Shown: positions 1-12,495, numbered from the stretch's first letter. The stretch is DNA of 35,703 bases from Dimargaris cristalligena (GCA_027576995.1 JANBQC010000273.1:1-35703); one strand, 5' to 3'. Notes: generated from the sequence alone by a model not told the origin. Translations and numbers: made by a program.

Positions 1-84
1 TTTGATTAATGGACGTTAGGTACATCATCGGTGACATCACCAAAGCTTAAGGGTGTTCAGTACCTGTCACAACAAATTTAATGA

Positions 85-158
85 GATTTCTTGGTGTAGT
101 TGGTTATCACGTCTGTCTAACACACAGACGGTCGCCGGTTCGAATCCGGCAGAAATCA
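85..158 (+). tRNA. tRNA-Val (anticodon AAC)
   Basis: The 74-nt sequence folds into a complete cloverleaf. The acceptor stem has seven Watson-Crick pairs (85-91 with 151-157) and an A discriminator at 158. The anticodon stem is five perfect pairs (112-116 with 124-128) around a loop with anticodon AAC at 119-121. The T stem is five perfect pairs (134-138 with 146-150). The D stem has three good pairs. The internal B box at 137-147 (GGTTCGAATCC) matches the pol III consensus exactly. There is no intron and CCA is not encoded, as expected for a eukaryotic nuclear tRNA. It reads GUU valine codons and, by inosine wobble, GUC and GUA. Confidence 0.95.
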
Positions 159-873
159 TTGTTTTCATATTTTCTTGCCGTTATGATTAACCATTAAGTG
201 AGTTGTCACTACAACAAGTATCCCAGGTAAAATTCACTGAGATGCAGCAATACGAGTTGTTTTTTCACGCGACTGGTTACTGGGGCCTCTTTATTTACTA
301 ACAAAAAGTGCGTAGTATATCTAAGGAATAGATTGGGAGAGGGTTCATATTAAATTTAATACTCTTAGTTGGCCGAGTCGAGGTAGCCGCTCTGCTTATG
401 CTTATTGACACTTTTATGGCCTGTATTTTCGGCTCATCATCAGGTCCACTAATGCATACTTTCTCGGTTGGTCTAAATCGTGTAGCCTTTTTGGGGCGCA
501 ATATATAATTCATACACTAGAATTACATTTTTTATAATAGCATGATCTTTCCCCTTTATCCATTAAACTGGCCCCGCGTGATTGTTGACGCCCCGGTTTG
601 TATAGCTGTGTATGCGCAAAACAGCGATATGGCCCGAAAATTTACGGGTATTTAGCGAATATTGTTGGTGTTGTTCAATTGTTTGCTCGTGTATTGGGCG
701 GAAGGAATGGTGTAATGTTTTGACATTTCCTTGGAAGACCCTAAGGGTGGGCCTTAAAGCGCTTAAGCGTTCTCTGCAAGAATCGGATATAGGGACGTTG
801 TTCATTAGTGGCGTATATAGGAATTGCTAAAAAGGCACGGTAAGGAAGAATCGGGAGGTGAGAGGTATCCAAG
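159..873. other. Intergenic, no gene recognised
   Basis: This spacer lies between tRNA-Val and the 3' end of the CENP-W-like gene. Short reading frames exist on both strands, but none has recognisable motifs, a splice pattern or coding-like composition. I see nothing definite in it. Confidence 0.5.
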
Positions 874-1275
874 CTACAATTGGACGAATAACATGGTATT
901 CCTAAATAGTCTAGGACCTACTTTGGTGGCTAACTGAATATCCTCGGCGGTTATTTCGATGTTGCTAGAGTCACGGCGACTCTGACGCGCCTCCCTTGCG
1001 AGTTCTTTCAGAAATAAAATATAGTCGAGGTAGACCTGGCCATTCGGCAGGAAATAGGAGTTGGATAGGGCGCAACGAGGGTGGGGTATATTAGCCGTGG
1101 GATCATTCAAAGTGGGATTAGGTTACCAGGGGATCGGATATAGCCGGTCGAAAACATAGGAGTGCTACAATCTTGTTACACTTACCAGAATGTCGACATT
1201 GTTAGCCAGGCGGTAGTGGGGCTGATGGGCCTTCAGGATTCGGCGAAGCAAGGGGCGGGAATAGAGCTTGGTCAT
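874..1275 (-). CDS. CENPW: CENP-W-like histone-fold centromere protein (2 exons)
   Basis: Read on the minus strand, exon 1 is 1275-1186 (30 codons, ATG at 1275) and exon 2 is 1035-874 (TAG stop). A 150-base GTAAGT...CAG intron in phase 0 separates them. The 83-residue product has the size and layout of CENP-W. A basic start with RPLLRRILK (7-15) is followed by a loop ending in RLANNVDIL (22-30). A long central helix, VYLDYILFLKELAREA (31-46), comes next, then IEITAEDIQLATK (56-68) as loop 2 and helix 3. This matches the pattern of human CENP-W. In the family, CENP-W pairs with CENP-T and binds centromeric DNA in the inner kinetochore. The identification is from pattern memory. Another small histone-fold subunit is possible but fits less well. 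It is transcribed divergently from EDE1. Confidence 0.75.
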
Positions 1276-1863
1276 TGCGCGCAGAGTCCACCGGACGGTA
1301 GTAATATAAGCTAGTAGGAAATAAGAATATAAGAAGTAGGAAGTGGGAAAAGAGTTGGTGCATAGCAGTTGCGGGGTTGCAAAAGAGGGCTTGGGAGCGT
1401 GGTACCGAAGTAACGAGTGCCGTTGAACAGGATCTATTGGCGTTCGGTGGTTTGTTTATGCGAAAGCTGGGCAGTATGCGTCATTCCCAGCCCGAAAATA
1501 GACCCACTTCGTCTGTGTTGACTATAGGAAGATGCCATTTATCAGCCCACTACAGAGCGCCCAAAATAAGCGTGTATTGGATGGGGCTGGGTGACGAAGC
1601 CTCTAGGCGTAATAGCTCAAGTAAAACCCCATCTGGTTTACGTTGGCGCCGTTGGTTTAGGACTCGTTCAAATTTGTATGCTATATTGCGTGTATGTTTC
1701 CTGTCGTAAATTTCGTAGTTACAGAAAGCTATTCCCCCCTCTTTTATCTCAAACAAACACTTCCGTTCTCCTGTTGTTTTCATTCCAAGCTGCATTCGAG
1801 TTACCCGCTGTTACTCGTAGTCCCCTCTCCCTCTCCCCCGCACTTTCAACTGTTTAAGCGGCC
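1276..1863. promoter_or_regulatory. Divergent promoter region between CENP-W-like gene and EDE1
   Basis: The 588-base spacer separates two divergent genes, so it must contain both promoters. The part next to EDE1 (about 1730-1860) is strongly pyrimidine-rich on the plus strand, as is common before start codons in fungi. The open frames inside it look incidental. No specific factor site can be named. Confidence 0.5.
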
Positions 1864-4800
1864 ATGGAATCCCGTTCCACCGGGTCCGGTCCTGCGACAC
1901 CGGTACTAAGTCCACCTTCTTCCACCGCCGGTCGTAACCGGCCTCCCCTCCGAGCCTCCACCTTCACCTCTGGGATGCCTGCTGTATCCACTCCAGCGGC
2001 CAATACCAACTGGACCCCGAACGCTGCCGAAAGCTCCTTCTTCCAGCGGCTATTTCAGCAGGTCGACACCACCCACCGCGGGCACATCACCGGCCAAGAG
2101 GCCGTGCCGTTCTTCACCCGTTCGCAATTGCCGGCAGCCACCTTGGGTGAAATCTGGGAGTTGGCCGACCAGGACCGCAAAGGGGCCCTGGGCCCCAGTG
2201 GCTTTAGTATAGCCCTAAAGTTAATCGCCCTTGCCCAAAAGGGGGAGCGGCCCACTTTGGCCAACCTGAACCAGGTCGTCCCGTTGCCCCTGTTTGAAGG
2301 TATCACTCCCGACCCCCCCGCCGCCAGTCGCCCGGAGGGCCCAGTCACCTCTGCTCGGTCCACCACGGCGTCGCCTTCCCCATTCTCAGCGGCCGATACG
2401 CGCGCCAGCGCCCGGTCTCTAACCCCGTCCCAGTCGAGCGAAATCCTGTCCGAAACCGAACGCAATAAATACCGCCGACTTTTTCAGAACTGCCACCCCA
2501 AGGACGGCCTGCTGGATGGTGAGAGTGCCCGCCAGGTGCTTATGAAGTCCAAACTTTCGGTAGAGACCCTGGGCCAGATCTGGGGACTTGCGGACACTCA
2601 TCGGCGGGGTTCTTTAGACCTCACTGACTTTATGATTGCCATGTATTATGTTCAGCGCATGATGGAGGGCCGCCTTGCCCGGCTACCTACCGAGGTTCCC
2701 GATTCCCTGATTGCTAGTGCCCGGGGCACCGAGCCGCCGCCGGTCAACCGGTCCGTCTTTTCCCCCGATCTATCCACCTTTGAGCCGGCTTCCACCCCCG
2801 CCTGGGATATCGGGGCCAAGGAAAAGGCCCGGGCCGACCAGTTTTTTGCCCTCGTTGATACCCAGAAGCATGGCTACGTTGGTGGCGAAGAGGCCGTCCA
2901 GTTTTTCCTTAAATCTGAGCTACCCGAGGCCGATTTAGCCGCTGTTTGGTAAGTAATGCTCTTCTTTTCAACCTGTATGCATTTTGCAATTATATTGCCC
3001 AACAGTTACTTTCATCAGCTACTGGATAGGGGTGTATAAAAGGCGACTCTCTAGTATCCGCCATTTAATCCTCTATTAAGTGGAGGGGTAGGTTCCCGTA
3101 CCCACATGCTCACCACCACCTTCAAAACACTATATTATCAATTATGGCTCGGAAATATGGGACAATTAACCATAGGGACCTGGCTGATCACGAGAAGTCC
3201 GGTCGACTCAACCGAGAAGAATTCGCCGTGGCCTTGCACCTGATCAACGGCCTTGTGGCTGGCCGCAAACTCCCTACCCGACTTCCGGAATCTTTGGTGC
3301 CGCCCTGCCACCGCGTAGCCAAGCCTGCCTCGAAAGCGCTGTCCCCGCCGCGGACCTCCAGCGCTTCCGCCATTCGGTCTCTATCCCCAATCAACACCTC
3401 CGATCCGTTTGGACTGCAGAGGTCATCCGCCTCCCCGCAGGCCCGCCAGGCTTCCACTTCGTCTGCATCGATATTCGACCCATTTCAGCCTGACCCTACC
3501 CCCTCTCCCGCCGCCTCTGTTGCATCTAAAATTTCCACCCGGCCCCCGCCTCCCGCCCCTCCGACCGCCGCCCCTTCTACCTTTTCATCGTCCACGGTCT
3601 CCCAGCTCGCCAAACTACAGGGCTTGCTAGCCCAAAAGCATTCCCAGGCCTCCGAACTCCTTACCCAGCGAGCGGATCTAGAGTCCACCCAGGGGCAACT
3701 GGATACCCAACTGAGTGAATTGAACGCCCAACTAGGCCAAACTCAAAACCGGGTCGATGCCGAATCCCGGACTATTGAGGACCTACATAGCCGGATTAAT
3801 CAGAGTCGTCAACGGGTGCCGCAGCTGCAGGCTGAAATCGAGGAGACTGAAGCCAAATTGAAGGAGGCCCAGGAAACGAAGGCTGAGAAGGAGCGGGAGT
3901 TGGAAGAACTCAACCAACAGACTGGTAATTTCCAACAGAAGCTACAATCCCTACTGAGCGAAGTCCAGCGAATTCAGGGCGAGACCCAACGGCTCGCCCA
4001 GCAGGCCCAGTCGGATCACCAACGGGCTGAAATCGGCCAACGCCAACTGTCCCAGGTGGAAGAAGAACGTGCCCAGCTTCAAAGCGAGCTGACCCAGGCA
4101 GCCCAGCAGGCCGAAGCCCGGCGCCTGGCTGCGGAGCAGACAGCCAAGGCCCATGCTCAAGTCAGCGAAGAGAACCTCCAACTGCGTAATGCTATTCATA
4201 ATTTTGCCACTGCCGAACCAACCCCCGAGCCTGCCGACGATCATCCCATTCCGCCGCCCTTCGCGGCCTTTGACGATGCCTTTAATTTGTCGGATTCGGA
4301 AGAGCCCGAGCGGGAGGTGCCTGTCCCTACCGAACCCGTCGCCTCAGGCACGACTACCCCACCTAATCCCGCTACCAAGGCGACCGCTACCCTCGCTGCC
4401 GACCCTACCCCGGCTGCCTCGCCCCCAGTCAAGCCCGCTACCGATGCTCCCCCTATGGTTCCGCAGGTCCGAGCCCTCACCGAAGAAGCATCCTCTCGCC
4501 CAACATCGTCGCACTCCTTCCACTCGGCCCAAAGCGGTAGTATCCATCCGCCAGCCGACCACGCCCCGTCCCCCAACCCTTTCCTGGCCGCTGATAGCCA
4601 AGCTGCCCCCGCCACATTTGCATCCTGGCCTGAGTCCGATGCTAATGTCCCCGGTGCTTTCCCCGGGACCTCCGCCGCGGACTCAAATGAGGCGTTCCCG
4701 GAAACGGATGGCCTATCATCGTCACGCCCTACCTCGTTTGAGACTGCTTTTGACGACCATTTTAGCCCGCCGTTAACTTCAGCCCCGGCCACTTCCAGGC

Positions 4801-6170
4801 CCCCGACGATTGTTACTACGGGAGTGGGTCTATCCCGGTCAAGCGAACCGACTGCCCCGCCCAGCTCCCAGCCTGCATCTGGTGTTGCAGAGTCCCAATC
4901 GGATGACTTTGACGTTCTTTTTGCCGATATGAAGATCGAGTCGGCCGCCCCAGCTGCCCAGCTGACGACCCAACCTGCCCAGGTGCCCGCTGCTCCATCT
5001 GATAACGAAGGGGACTTTGATGTCACCCTGGACGCCAATTTCGATGAGGCTCCGGGCGCGACGGCAAATGCTGTGACTTCCCAGCCGGCCCAGCCGGATG
5101 CCTCCTTTGGGATCACTGACGATTTTGCGGCTGACTTTGACTCGGCCTTCGGAATTGCTACCCATGCACCGCCTTCGTCCCACCCCAGTGTCCTTCCCAC
5201 TTCCTTGGCCAACAACAACTCGCAGCCCTCCATTCCGGCCGATACCAACATTCCTACCAACAGTAGCAATAACCCCACTAATGACATTGCCGACTTTGAG
5301 AAGCGATTCCCCGACGTGTCTGATTTGGATCCGTTTTCCCAACTGGCCCGGTCCAATACTTCATCGCGGTCTAATCACGCCGAAACGCCAGCTGGCGCTG
5401 CGGTCAACCCACCCCCACCGAAGGATAATAACCCCCGGGCTCTAAATACGCCCGAGTCAACTACCACCACCCTAGCCGCAGCCCCGGAGGCCAGTGCGGT
5501 GGTACACAGTGACAGCCTAACAATCCCCCCTTCCGGGGCTGACATTACTCCCCCCGAGGGGTTTAACCAACCTATTCCGCGGAAGAAGAAGAGCAAGAGT
5601 GGTAACCCCGGCGGATCCACCAGTGACAACCGACCGGCCCGCCCTCTTACGGAATACCCCGTGTCCCCGAAGAAGACGTCTCGGTTCGCCCCGAGTCGGT
5701 TCAATGTGTTCAGTAAGAACCGTCTTAGCTTTGCCCCCCTCATGAAGTCCAATAAACAGGGCGGATCGTCCCACTCTCCGGACGATCCCCATGTCGGAGG
5801 TAGAGACGGCGACGGCCCCTCTTCTTCGCGCCCCCGCTCCCGTCCGTCGAATGGTTCGGCCCAGCGCCCCAAGTCCGCCGCCGTTGGCATGTCTACCTTC
5901 ACCTTTACTCCCGAGGATTACGACCACGCCCATCTTTCACCTTACCCCAAGACTCTGGCCACCTCCCCGACCCAGCCCCAAGAAGGCGGGGAAGACGATG
6001 CCACGCAAAGCAATCGCGCCCGCTATGCCAAAAAGTCCCCGGATGCTCCCGATACCGACGAAGTGAAAACTCTGGTGGGTATGGGATTCCCTCGCGATCG
6101 GGTCATCGAGGCCTTGGAGGTGAATGATTTCGACCTTCAGCGTGCGACTGACTACCTTTTATCATTTTAA
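1864..6170 (+). CDS. EDE1: Ede1/Eps15-like endocytic scaffold, three EH domains, coiled coil and UBA (2 exons)
   Basis: Exon 1 is 1864-2948 and exon 2 is 3176-6170, joined over a 227-base GTAAGT...TAG intron. Together they encode 1359 residues, close to yeast Ede1. Three EH domains lie at about 55-130, 195-275 and 318-400. Each keeps the NPF-pocket Trp in IWELAD, IWGLAD and VWDLAD, and the intron falls inside the third of these. A Pro/Ser linker with DPF motifs leads to a Gln/Glu-rich coiled coil at about 500-700. A long disordered acidic/Pro/Ser region with an NPF motif follows, then a C-terminal UBA at about 1318-1359 containing LVGMGF and ATDYLL. The family initiates clathrin-mediated endocytosis at the plasma membrane, binding NPF adaptors and ubiquitin. 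The ATG is preceded by a pyrimidine-rich leader. The identification is firm. Confidence 0.94.
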
Positions 6171-7245
6171 AAGGGTAAGCTAATAGACCTTGGCCTCAAA
6201 TTTGATCATCCGCATGATATTGCTCGCTTTTCTAGCGGGTTTTATCTGGCATGCCGTAATGAGCCCGACTATTTAATCTTAGGGCCTGGCCCGTTCGGGC
6301 CCAGCCGAGTTGGAACAGACCATCGGCATATTTGTCGTTGGACCACAGCACCATACTCTATCTATTTTAAATATAGTGCTATATTCAGGTTCAATTATTT
6401 CCAACATTTACCACTCCCCTAAATTTATTATTGTGAATGGCCCCTACTTTCCCCCCACTGGGCCTTCATCAGTTGATGAATCATTTATGATGTTTCCATT
6501 TATTTTTAAGATTATATCCCCCATCCATGTCCTGATTTAACAACAGGGTTATCTACTATACTGCGTACCTCTAATAGTTTGTGTCTTGTTTTTATCACTT
6601 TACCTAACTTATTATATTTAACTAGTTATTCAAACATTAAACTTCTGGTTAAACAAGCACCCAGTAGGGGCTAGTTAGGCAAGGGGTGGCTGTGGAATGT
6701 GACCACTCTATTTCGGTACAATGCAATTCACCCACACGACGCCATTTAATCCGACCATGTCAGTTGAAACTCTGGCATTGGTTATTTTTTACCAAAATAT
6801 TACCATCGAAGGGAATGCGCTGCTAAGGTAGAAGTATCGGGATTACTTAAATATCGCCAAACACCGAGTGAGATATCTGAGCATTATAAGCCCCAAGCGA
6901 GTTTACGATTATTAGATACCAAGCAGTGGCAGTTAAAGGTATCCTGTAAAACCGACATTATCCTATTCAAAAACTAGGTACCTATTCACATGCAATCGAA
7001 AATGGTATTAATGGTTAGCAGTATCCCATACATAAAGACACGGGGATATGCGCTAATTATCCAGTAATGGTAGAGTGTATTTTTCAAGCAATATTTTCGA
7101 AAACGATACTCGTACGAAAGTGGTGTAAATAAGACGTTTTGGGTTTATTATTACAACTGCTCCAATCTTCAACATTAGAGTAGCATCGCCTGGTATGCTG
7201 AGTGACATCATCTACATGGGGATCAAGTAAAAACAGGCTGCCATT
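6171..7245. other. Convergent intergenic spacer, no gene recognised
   Basis: This AT-rich stretch of about 1.1 kb lies between the 3' ends of EDE1 (plus) and SLD5 (minus). It should hold both 3' UTRs. The only longer open frame (6310-6540) has no coding character. Nothing else is supported. Confidence 0.5.
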
Positions 7246-8875
7246 TCATATAAGTTCGATGCTGTGGCTGTCCAACAGGTTTTGGATTGAGTCATATGAC
7301 ACCAGAAAGATATTATCCTTCCTCATATCCACCGTTTCGCTATTGGGTATAAAAAAGCAACAAATATATAAAATTACATACCAGTGATTAGAGTGGTTCT
7401 TATTAGGACTTAGGTGCAGTACGCAGATCATATAGTAGTGATAGTTTTAAAAGTGTCATGTAGGTACCAAATACTTACGTTTCAGTGATGGCGTAGTCAC
7501 CAACATTGGTCAGAACCCGGCATACCACTGCGGACCTCAGATTAGGGACGGTCACTAGAAGCCGAGGCATTAAGCAAGAAGGGTACACGCAATCCCATCG
7601 TTTGGTTAGTCTAACGACCAAAGACCCTCGACCTTTCTAAACCAGAGAGTAGATCCCACATTAAGAAGATGTACAAAAATTTAAGAACACACGTTGTCTA
7701 CTTACCCATTGATATGTTGCCATTGTTTTCATCCAGCGATCGAAGAGACTCGGGCAATTTGTCTAGGCACGTTTTATGGAGATGGTTTTCGAACAGGGAC
7801 TTGTACCTAGACAATGGTGTAAAGTGCGGGGTAGAGTAATAAGAAGTTGAATTGCCGTGGACTATATTTGCAAGAGCATGGGTTTGCAGTATAGGGATGG
7901 GTTAGATAGATAATTAACTGGATGAATAATCTTCTCGGCTAGAACTACCACCAGACTGGCCGTCATCATGTTTACTTACCTTACGGCAAAGGCACGTTCG
8001 CCGAGCGACATTCGCGCAAGATGGTCTTCAGAGGAGGCATAGAGCATAATGTACCGTTCAATCTACAATAACGATAGATGTAACATAGTCGAATTTCACG
8101 CGCGTATAAATAGAAGCAGGATAAGTACGTATCGTGGAACCATCAACATGGCTGACTCGGTGTTTGCAAGCAAAGGTCAGCAGCTTGTCGGACCAGCCCT
8201 ATTGACCCAAGATGAATGTTCGCCGAGTGCTCGGGTAGCTAATGCCAGGTATTCTGCTGATTGTAATATATTTGGGATATGGACGTACCTTTTGCAGTCG
8301 CACTTTTAAATAGCTGCGAATGACAAATTTGATACGCTCGAGTTCACTCTGGTACAGCATAGCGATAAAGGCCTGTCCGGCACTTTCTTCTTGCAAGGCG
8401 TCGACTAGTTGTAACTGGTTTCCCGGTTTCATAGTTAATATATAAGATAATAAACAAGCCAACATAAACAAATCAAATGATTATCAACAAATACATGTCG
8501 CCGAATTAGTACACATCGTATCAATCAGGACAAAATAGAGCCGTGTAGCAAGCCAATGCTGCTCCGTTCCCTACCCCCTTACGTCCAATATAACCCAGTA
8601 AGTCTTACCTGGTTCTGGACCATTTCGGTCAGGTCGCCCACCAGCTGGTCCTGGTACGGCAATAGATCGGGGGCCTGTTTCTCATTCAACCAGGTACGGG
8701 TCAATTTCTTTACGTCTTCGTTAGTGAAATTCCCGTCGAATTCGGTGGTTTCGATTTGGCCGTAAGTGCCCAGCGCCCCCTGTAGGAGTTCATCGATGTT
8801 GGGTTCCGCATCAGCACCGGGGTGGGCATCATGGGTGATTGGCGTCACGTCGCCGTAGTCTTCATCCATATCCAT
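7246..8875 (-). CDS. SLD5: GINS complex subunit Sld5 (6 exons)
   Basis: Minus-strand exons are 8875-8609, 8414-8289, 8062-7980, 7806-7706, 7554-7479 and 7339-7246. The introns run 8608-8415, 8288-8063, 7979-7807, 7705-7555 and 7478-7340. All are GT-AG and the phases join to 248 residues without a break. The start at 8875 is the first ATG in the frame. Hallmarks are the acidic N-terminus, TRTWLNEKQAPDLLPY, and the A-domain motif ELERIKFVIRSYLKVRLQK. These are followed by YKSLFENHL...LPESLRSLDE, then the B-domain with MVTVPNLRSAVVCRV and the ending DSIQNLLDSHSIELI. GINS (Sld5-Psf1-Psf2-Psf3) joins Cdc45 and MCM2-7 in the CMG replicative helicase in the nucleus. The length fits the family (human about 223). 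Confidence 0.93.
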
Positions 8876-9653
8876 GTGAATCAAATCGTCAGTAAAGCGT
8901 AGGTAAGAGTGCTTTGGAATGGGGTATATAGGCGCGGAAGGAATGTGGAAAAACAGAGGTACTTGAAAATGTGGGACCAAGTAAACTCATGTAAACAAAA
9001 CAAGCCCAAACCAAAAGTCAGTAGTAAAGAGTAAACACTAGCAAGGAGTTACTTTGACTAGAGGTGGGGATCAACCCGGTCGAAAGGGCCACGGTTATTC
9101 AGGGCCGGGATACTATATTAAGGTCCCCCCACTGCAATTTGAACCCACCTATCCCGTTTTCATTTTCATGTCTCCAACACCCAGCAACCCTCCCATAGCG
9201 CCACGCTCTTCTCTAGGTTTCTTGTTGCGACACCTAGAAACAGCTGGTGGACTCACTCCCGTAGTATCCATACATCTATTAAAATCCAATGACCACTACT
9301 TAGATTAGCTATTCAATTGAAATACCCGGTTGCCCATGGCCCATTACAATCAATGGCCGTACCAAATTTATGGACGTTAGCGTAGACGAAGAGATGTATT
9401 AAAAAGCCGATGTGGTATTACTTGAGCCGTGGTTAAGTTGCGGAGAACGAAAAATAAAATAAACCGAAAAAGAGAGAGAACAAGTGGCTTTGCGATTGCT
9501 GATTAGCCGACCAAGCGACCAATCCATGTGCCTCGCCTAATAACTAGAGGGTTTTTTTAAAAAAAAACAATAATTGGGAAGAGGGATATAATATGGCGGA
9601 GTAAACAAAAATGTGACAATAAAACGGGTGGTTCCACTATAGGTCCAAGGTAA
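8876..9653. promoter_or_regulatory. SLD5 promoter plus gamma-adaptin 3' flank
   Basis: This spacer holds the SLD5 upstream region on its left and the AP-1 gamma 3' UTR on its right, since both genes run on the minus strand. Open frames in it (such as 9054-9308) look incidental. No clear TATA element or other gene is visible. Confidence 0.45.
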
Positions 9654-12495
9654 TTACACAACTGACGACGGGAACTTGGAGAACTCCAGGATTTCGGACA
9701 CGGGGGAGCCATTGCCCTTGGTATACACCAGCTTGAGCCTTAGGCGTATTGGCGAGCGATTGGGATTATGGATGTTAATTTGCTGGGTGGCCTCACCACC
9801 ATTGGGACTCAGCGAAGTGCTGGAAGGGGCTTGCATGTGCAGTTGCTGGCTCTTGGGAACGGCAACCTGAAGCAACAAATCACGGAAGGTATCCGAAGTA
9901 GACTGATTGGAGAACAGAACCCGGATAGGGACATCCAGCGGCTTGGAGGCGTCCTTGCTCGGGGTTAACGTGATGCGCAGGCCGTTCTGGTTGTAGGCAT
10001 CGTAGCCAACTTCGGTGGTGGGGGGGCTTTGGGGGTAAGGGGAGGCCACCGAACTGCCACTGCCGCCTCCACCAAGCATATCAAACAGGTTGTTCTGAGC
10101 CGGAGCCGGGGATTTATTTGCGGAAGCGGAGACGCTCGTGTCACCAAAGAGGTCAGCCAGGAGGTCCACAGAACTGGCGGCCGGAGCAGCCAATGGGGCG
10201 CCATTTGAACCCGAAGTAGCCGGGGCCGCGCTAGGGGCATCGCCCATAAGATCCATAAGTAAGTCGGTATCGTTGCGAGTGGTGGCGGATGGACTCTTGG
10301 CACCCATAGGAAGGGCACCCGCCACGGCAATACCCCCCACTCGACCTCCGTCCACACCACCACCCAATAACAAGTCACCGGCCGCAACCGTAGTTTCAGG
10401 GTGGTATTCGGGAACCGGCATCCGCTCGAGAATAGCCGAGCGCGAGGATTCAAAATCGGACCGGAAAAGGTTCTGATACTCAACCGCCCGCTGTTGGATT
10501 TCCACGTTAACACTGCTGGTTTGGTCGGCCAGAATAGCCCGAATCTGGCTAGTGTAGGATGACGACGAGGCGGGGCTCTTGGTTGGGCTGTCAGAAGCCA
10601 AGAGGCCAAAGTCGAGCATCTCCGATCCACCCCCACCGGAGGCGGCGGTAGATCCCGGAACCCCCTGGAGGCGATCCGAGAGCTTCACTAGGGCCGTCAA
10701 GGCCATCTGGCGGGTAGCGGCCAAGATATAGGGTACCTTGAGAATAGAGGCCAGCAATTGGATCACGTCGGACGGAGACACGCTATCGGTAGTAGAAGCA
10801 TCAATGTCGGTAGGGCTGTCCTCGGCTGATCCCAGAACGGTGGAGGGGGCCATGGTCCACAGGTGGTCCCCATACTCTCCGATGCACCAGATGGCAGCTT
10901 GGACCAGAGCCACCTGAGTCAGGTCCTGGCGTAGCAGTTTATACAACTTGTGGACGACGAACGGCTGTAAATCAGCCTGGTTGGAAACCAAGGCAATAAA
11001 GTTGTAGAGGTTTTCTTCCTTCACGTAGTTACCGGCTAGTTGGAAGGTACGGATGACGGTCTCCACCTGCCAGCGCCGGGAGGGGGCGAAACTCTCGGCC
11101 GCGGCACAGATATTGGAGGTCATACCCGCTTTGAACTCCTTGTCGGCCACCTCCAGGAAGGATAGCAATTCCCGGATCATAATGCGGACATTGGAGGGCT
11201 GGATCAGGGCAAACGCCAGGTGCAGGGCCCGGCGGCGGATGGAAATGTCGACATCGTGTAGGCACTCCAAAATGGTGTTCCGGTGGCGTTGCACGGCGGT
11301 ACCTTCGGTGGCAATCGCCCGGGTCAGGGTGGATAAGGCCACGTAGCGGATGTTGTTATCGCGGTTCGCCAGGAATTTACCCAAAATATTAATGGCCAGC
11401 ACCCGCAGACTAGTGTCGGACTGAATCTCCAGGACCGTGACCGCCGTTTCGTAGAGGATGGACATGCCCACGTTCTTGGTGGAGTCAGTGTTAGTGGCTA
11501 CCTGGGTTAGGATATCGTTCATCAGCTCGCTGCTTTCAGCGTCTCCGCGGCCCAAAATACGCAGCAAGTGCAAAATGTGGACTTGAACGAAGGGGTTGGA
11601 GACGCCCGATACGTCATATTCGGGGGAAAACCCGGCCGTCAGCAACGACTTGAGCTGCCGCACAAGGGAGGGAACAAGCGCCCGGTATTCCAGGAGGGCC
11701 CGTTCACTGGTGGAGCACAACTCGTTGGCCAGGGCCAGGCCCGAGAGGACCACCCCGGGGTTTTTGTCGGTCAAATGGTGCTTAGTTTTCTCAATGAACG
11801 AGTCACGGAGGTCGGGCACTTTGCGAACAATGCGGAGGGCGCACAGGGCGGCCTTCTTACGGACGTAGGTATTAGATGACTCCATGAGACGCTCCACCTC
11901 GTCCACCAAGTCAGTAGCCACCTCCACGGAGGCAATATTACCCAGGGTGCACAGAGCCAAACTCACAATATACATATTGGAATGATTCATATCGTTTTTA
12001 AGGGAATTGGTAACCAACGTTAGAATTTCCTGGTTTTCATCCAAGAGGAGCATGATGCCGAGGTAGCCCAGGCGTTTGTCGGAGTAGCGGCCCGACGCCA
12101 CGAGCTTCAGGCATTCGATTTGGCCGAAATGAGCGGGGTAGCCAAGCAGATGGATATACAGCAGTTTGCCGACATTGGCATAGCGGGAGTCCATGCCATT
12201 GTCCTCCTTGAAGGATGTGCGAATGCAGGCGGACTCGCGCTGGATGACCGACCGCTCATCGGCGGCGGTTTTGCAGCATCGAACAGCCCGAATCAGGTCT
12301 ACGAATTAAATACAGGGGGTACGCACATAGGATGTTGGGAGGGGAGAATATCAGACGAGATGAGGTGGTAAGTAGGGGTGGGCGGGGTTTCGGGGCCGTC
12401 CAGTATATTCGACTAGGTGCTAATGGGTGCTGAGGGAGCCTTGCGGGTGACCTGCAGCTGGAGCGGGGCTTACCTCGAAGGCGGAAAAAGGACAT
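9654..12495 (-). CDS. APL4: AP-1 complex subunit gamma (gamma-adaptin, 2 exons)
   Basis: Exon 1 is only 22 bases (12495-12474) and exon 2 is 12298-9654. The 175-base intron (GTAAGC...TAG) joins MSFFRLR to DLIRAVRCCKTAADERSVIQ, the invariant gamma-adaptin N-terminus. The product is 888 residues, near the fungal norm of 830-870. The trunk (about 1-600) is armadillo-like and contains LLYIHLLGYPAHFGQIECLK, KRLGYLGIMLLLDENQE and the LKNDMNHSNMY block. The hinge carries clathrin-box-like DLLMDLMGD and DLLADLFGD segments. The gamma-ear (about 765-888) ends with an immunoglobulin-like region. In the family, AP-1 sorts cargo between trans-Golgi and endosomes with clathrin. The identification is firm, and the GLRITLTP ear start supports gamma over other large adaptins. 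Confidence 0.95.

Noticed and set aside
1377..1795. Overlapping open frames on both strands upstream of EDE1
   Set aside because: They have no motifs or splice logic, and they sit in a divergent promoter with ordinary composition.
4241..5356. 371-codon minus-strand frame opposite EDE1
   Set aside because: It is an antisense shadow of the GC-rich Ede1 linker, and the sense frame has clear domains before and after it.
9054..9308. 84-codon plus frame downstream of gamma-adaptin
   Set aside because: It has no domain pattern and lies in the 3' flank of one gene and the 5' flank of another.
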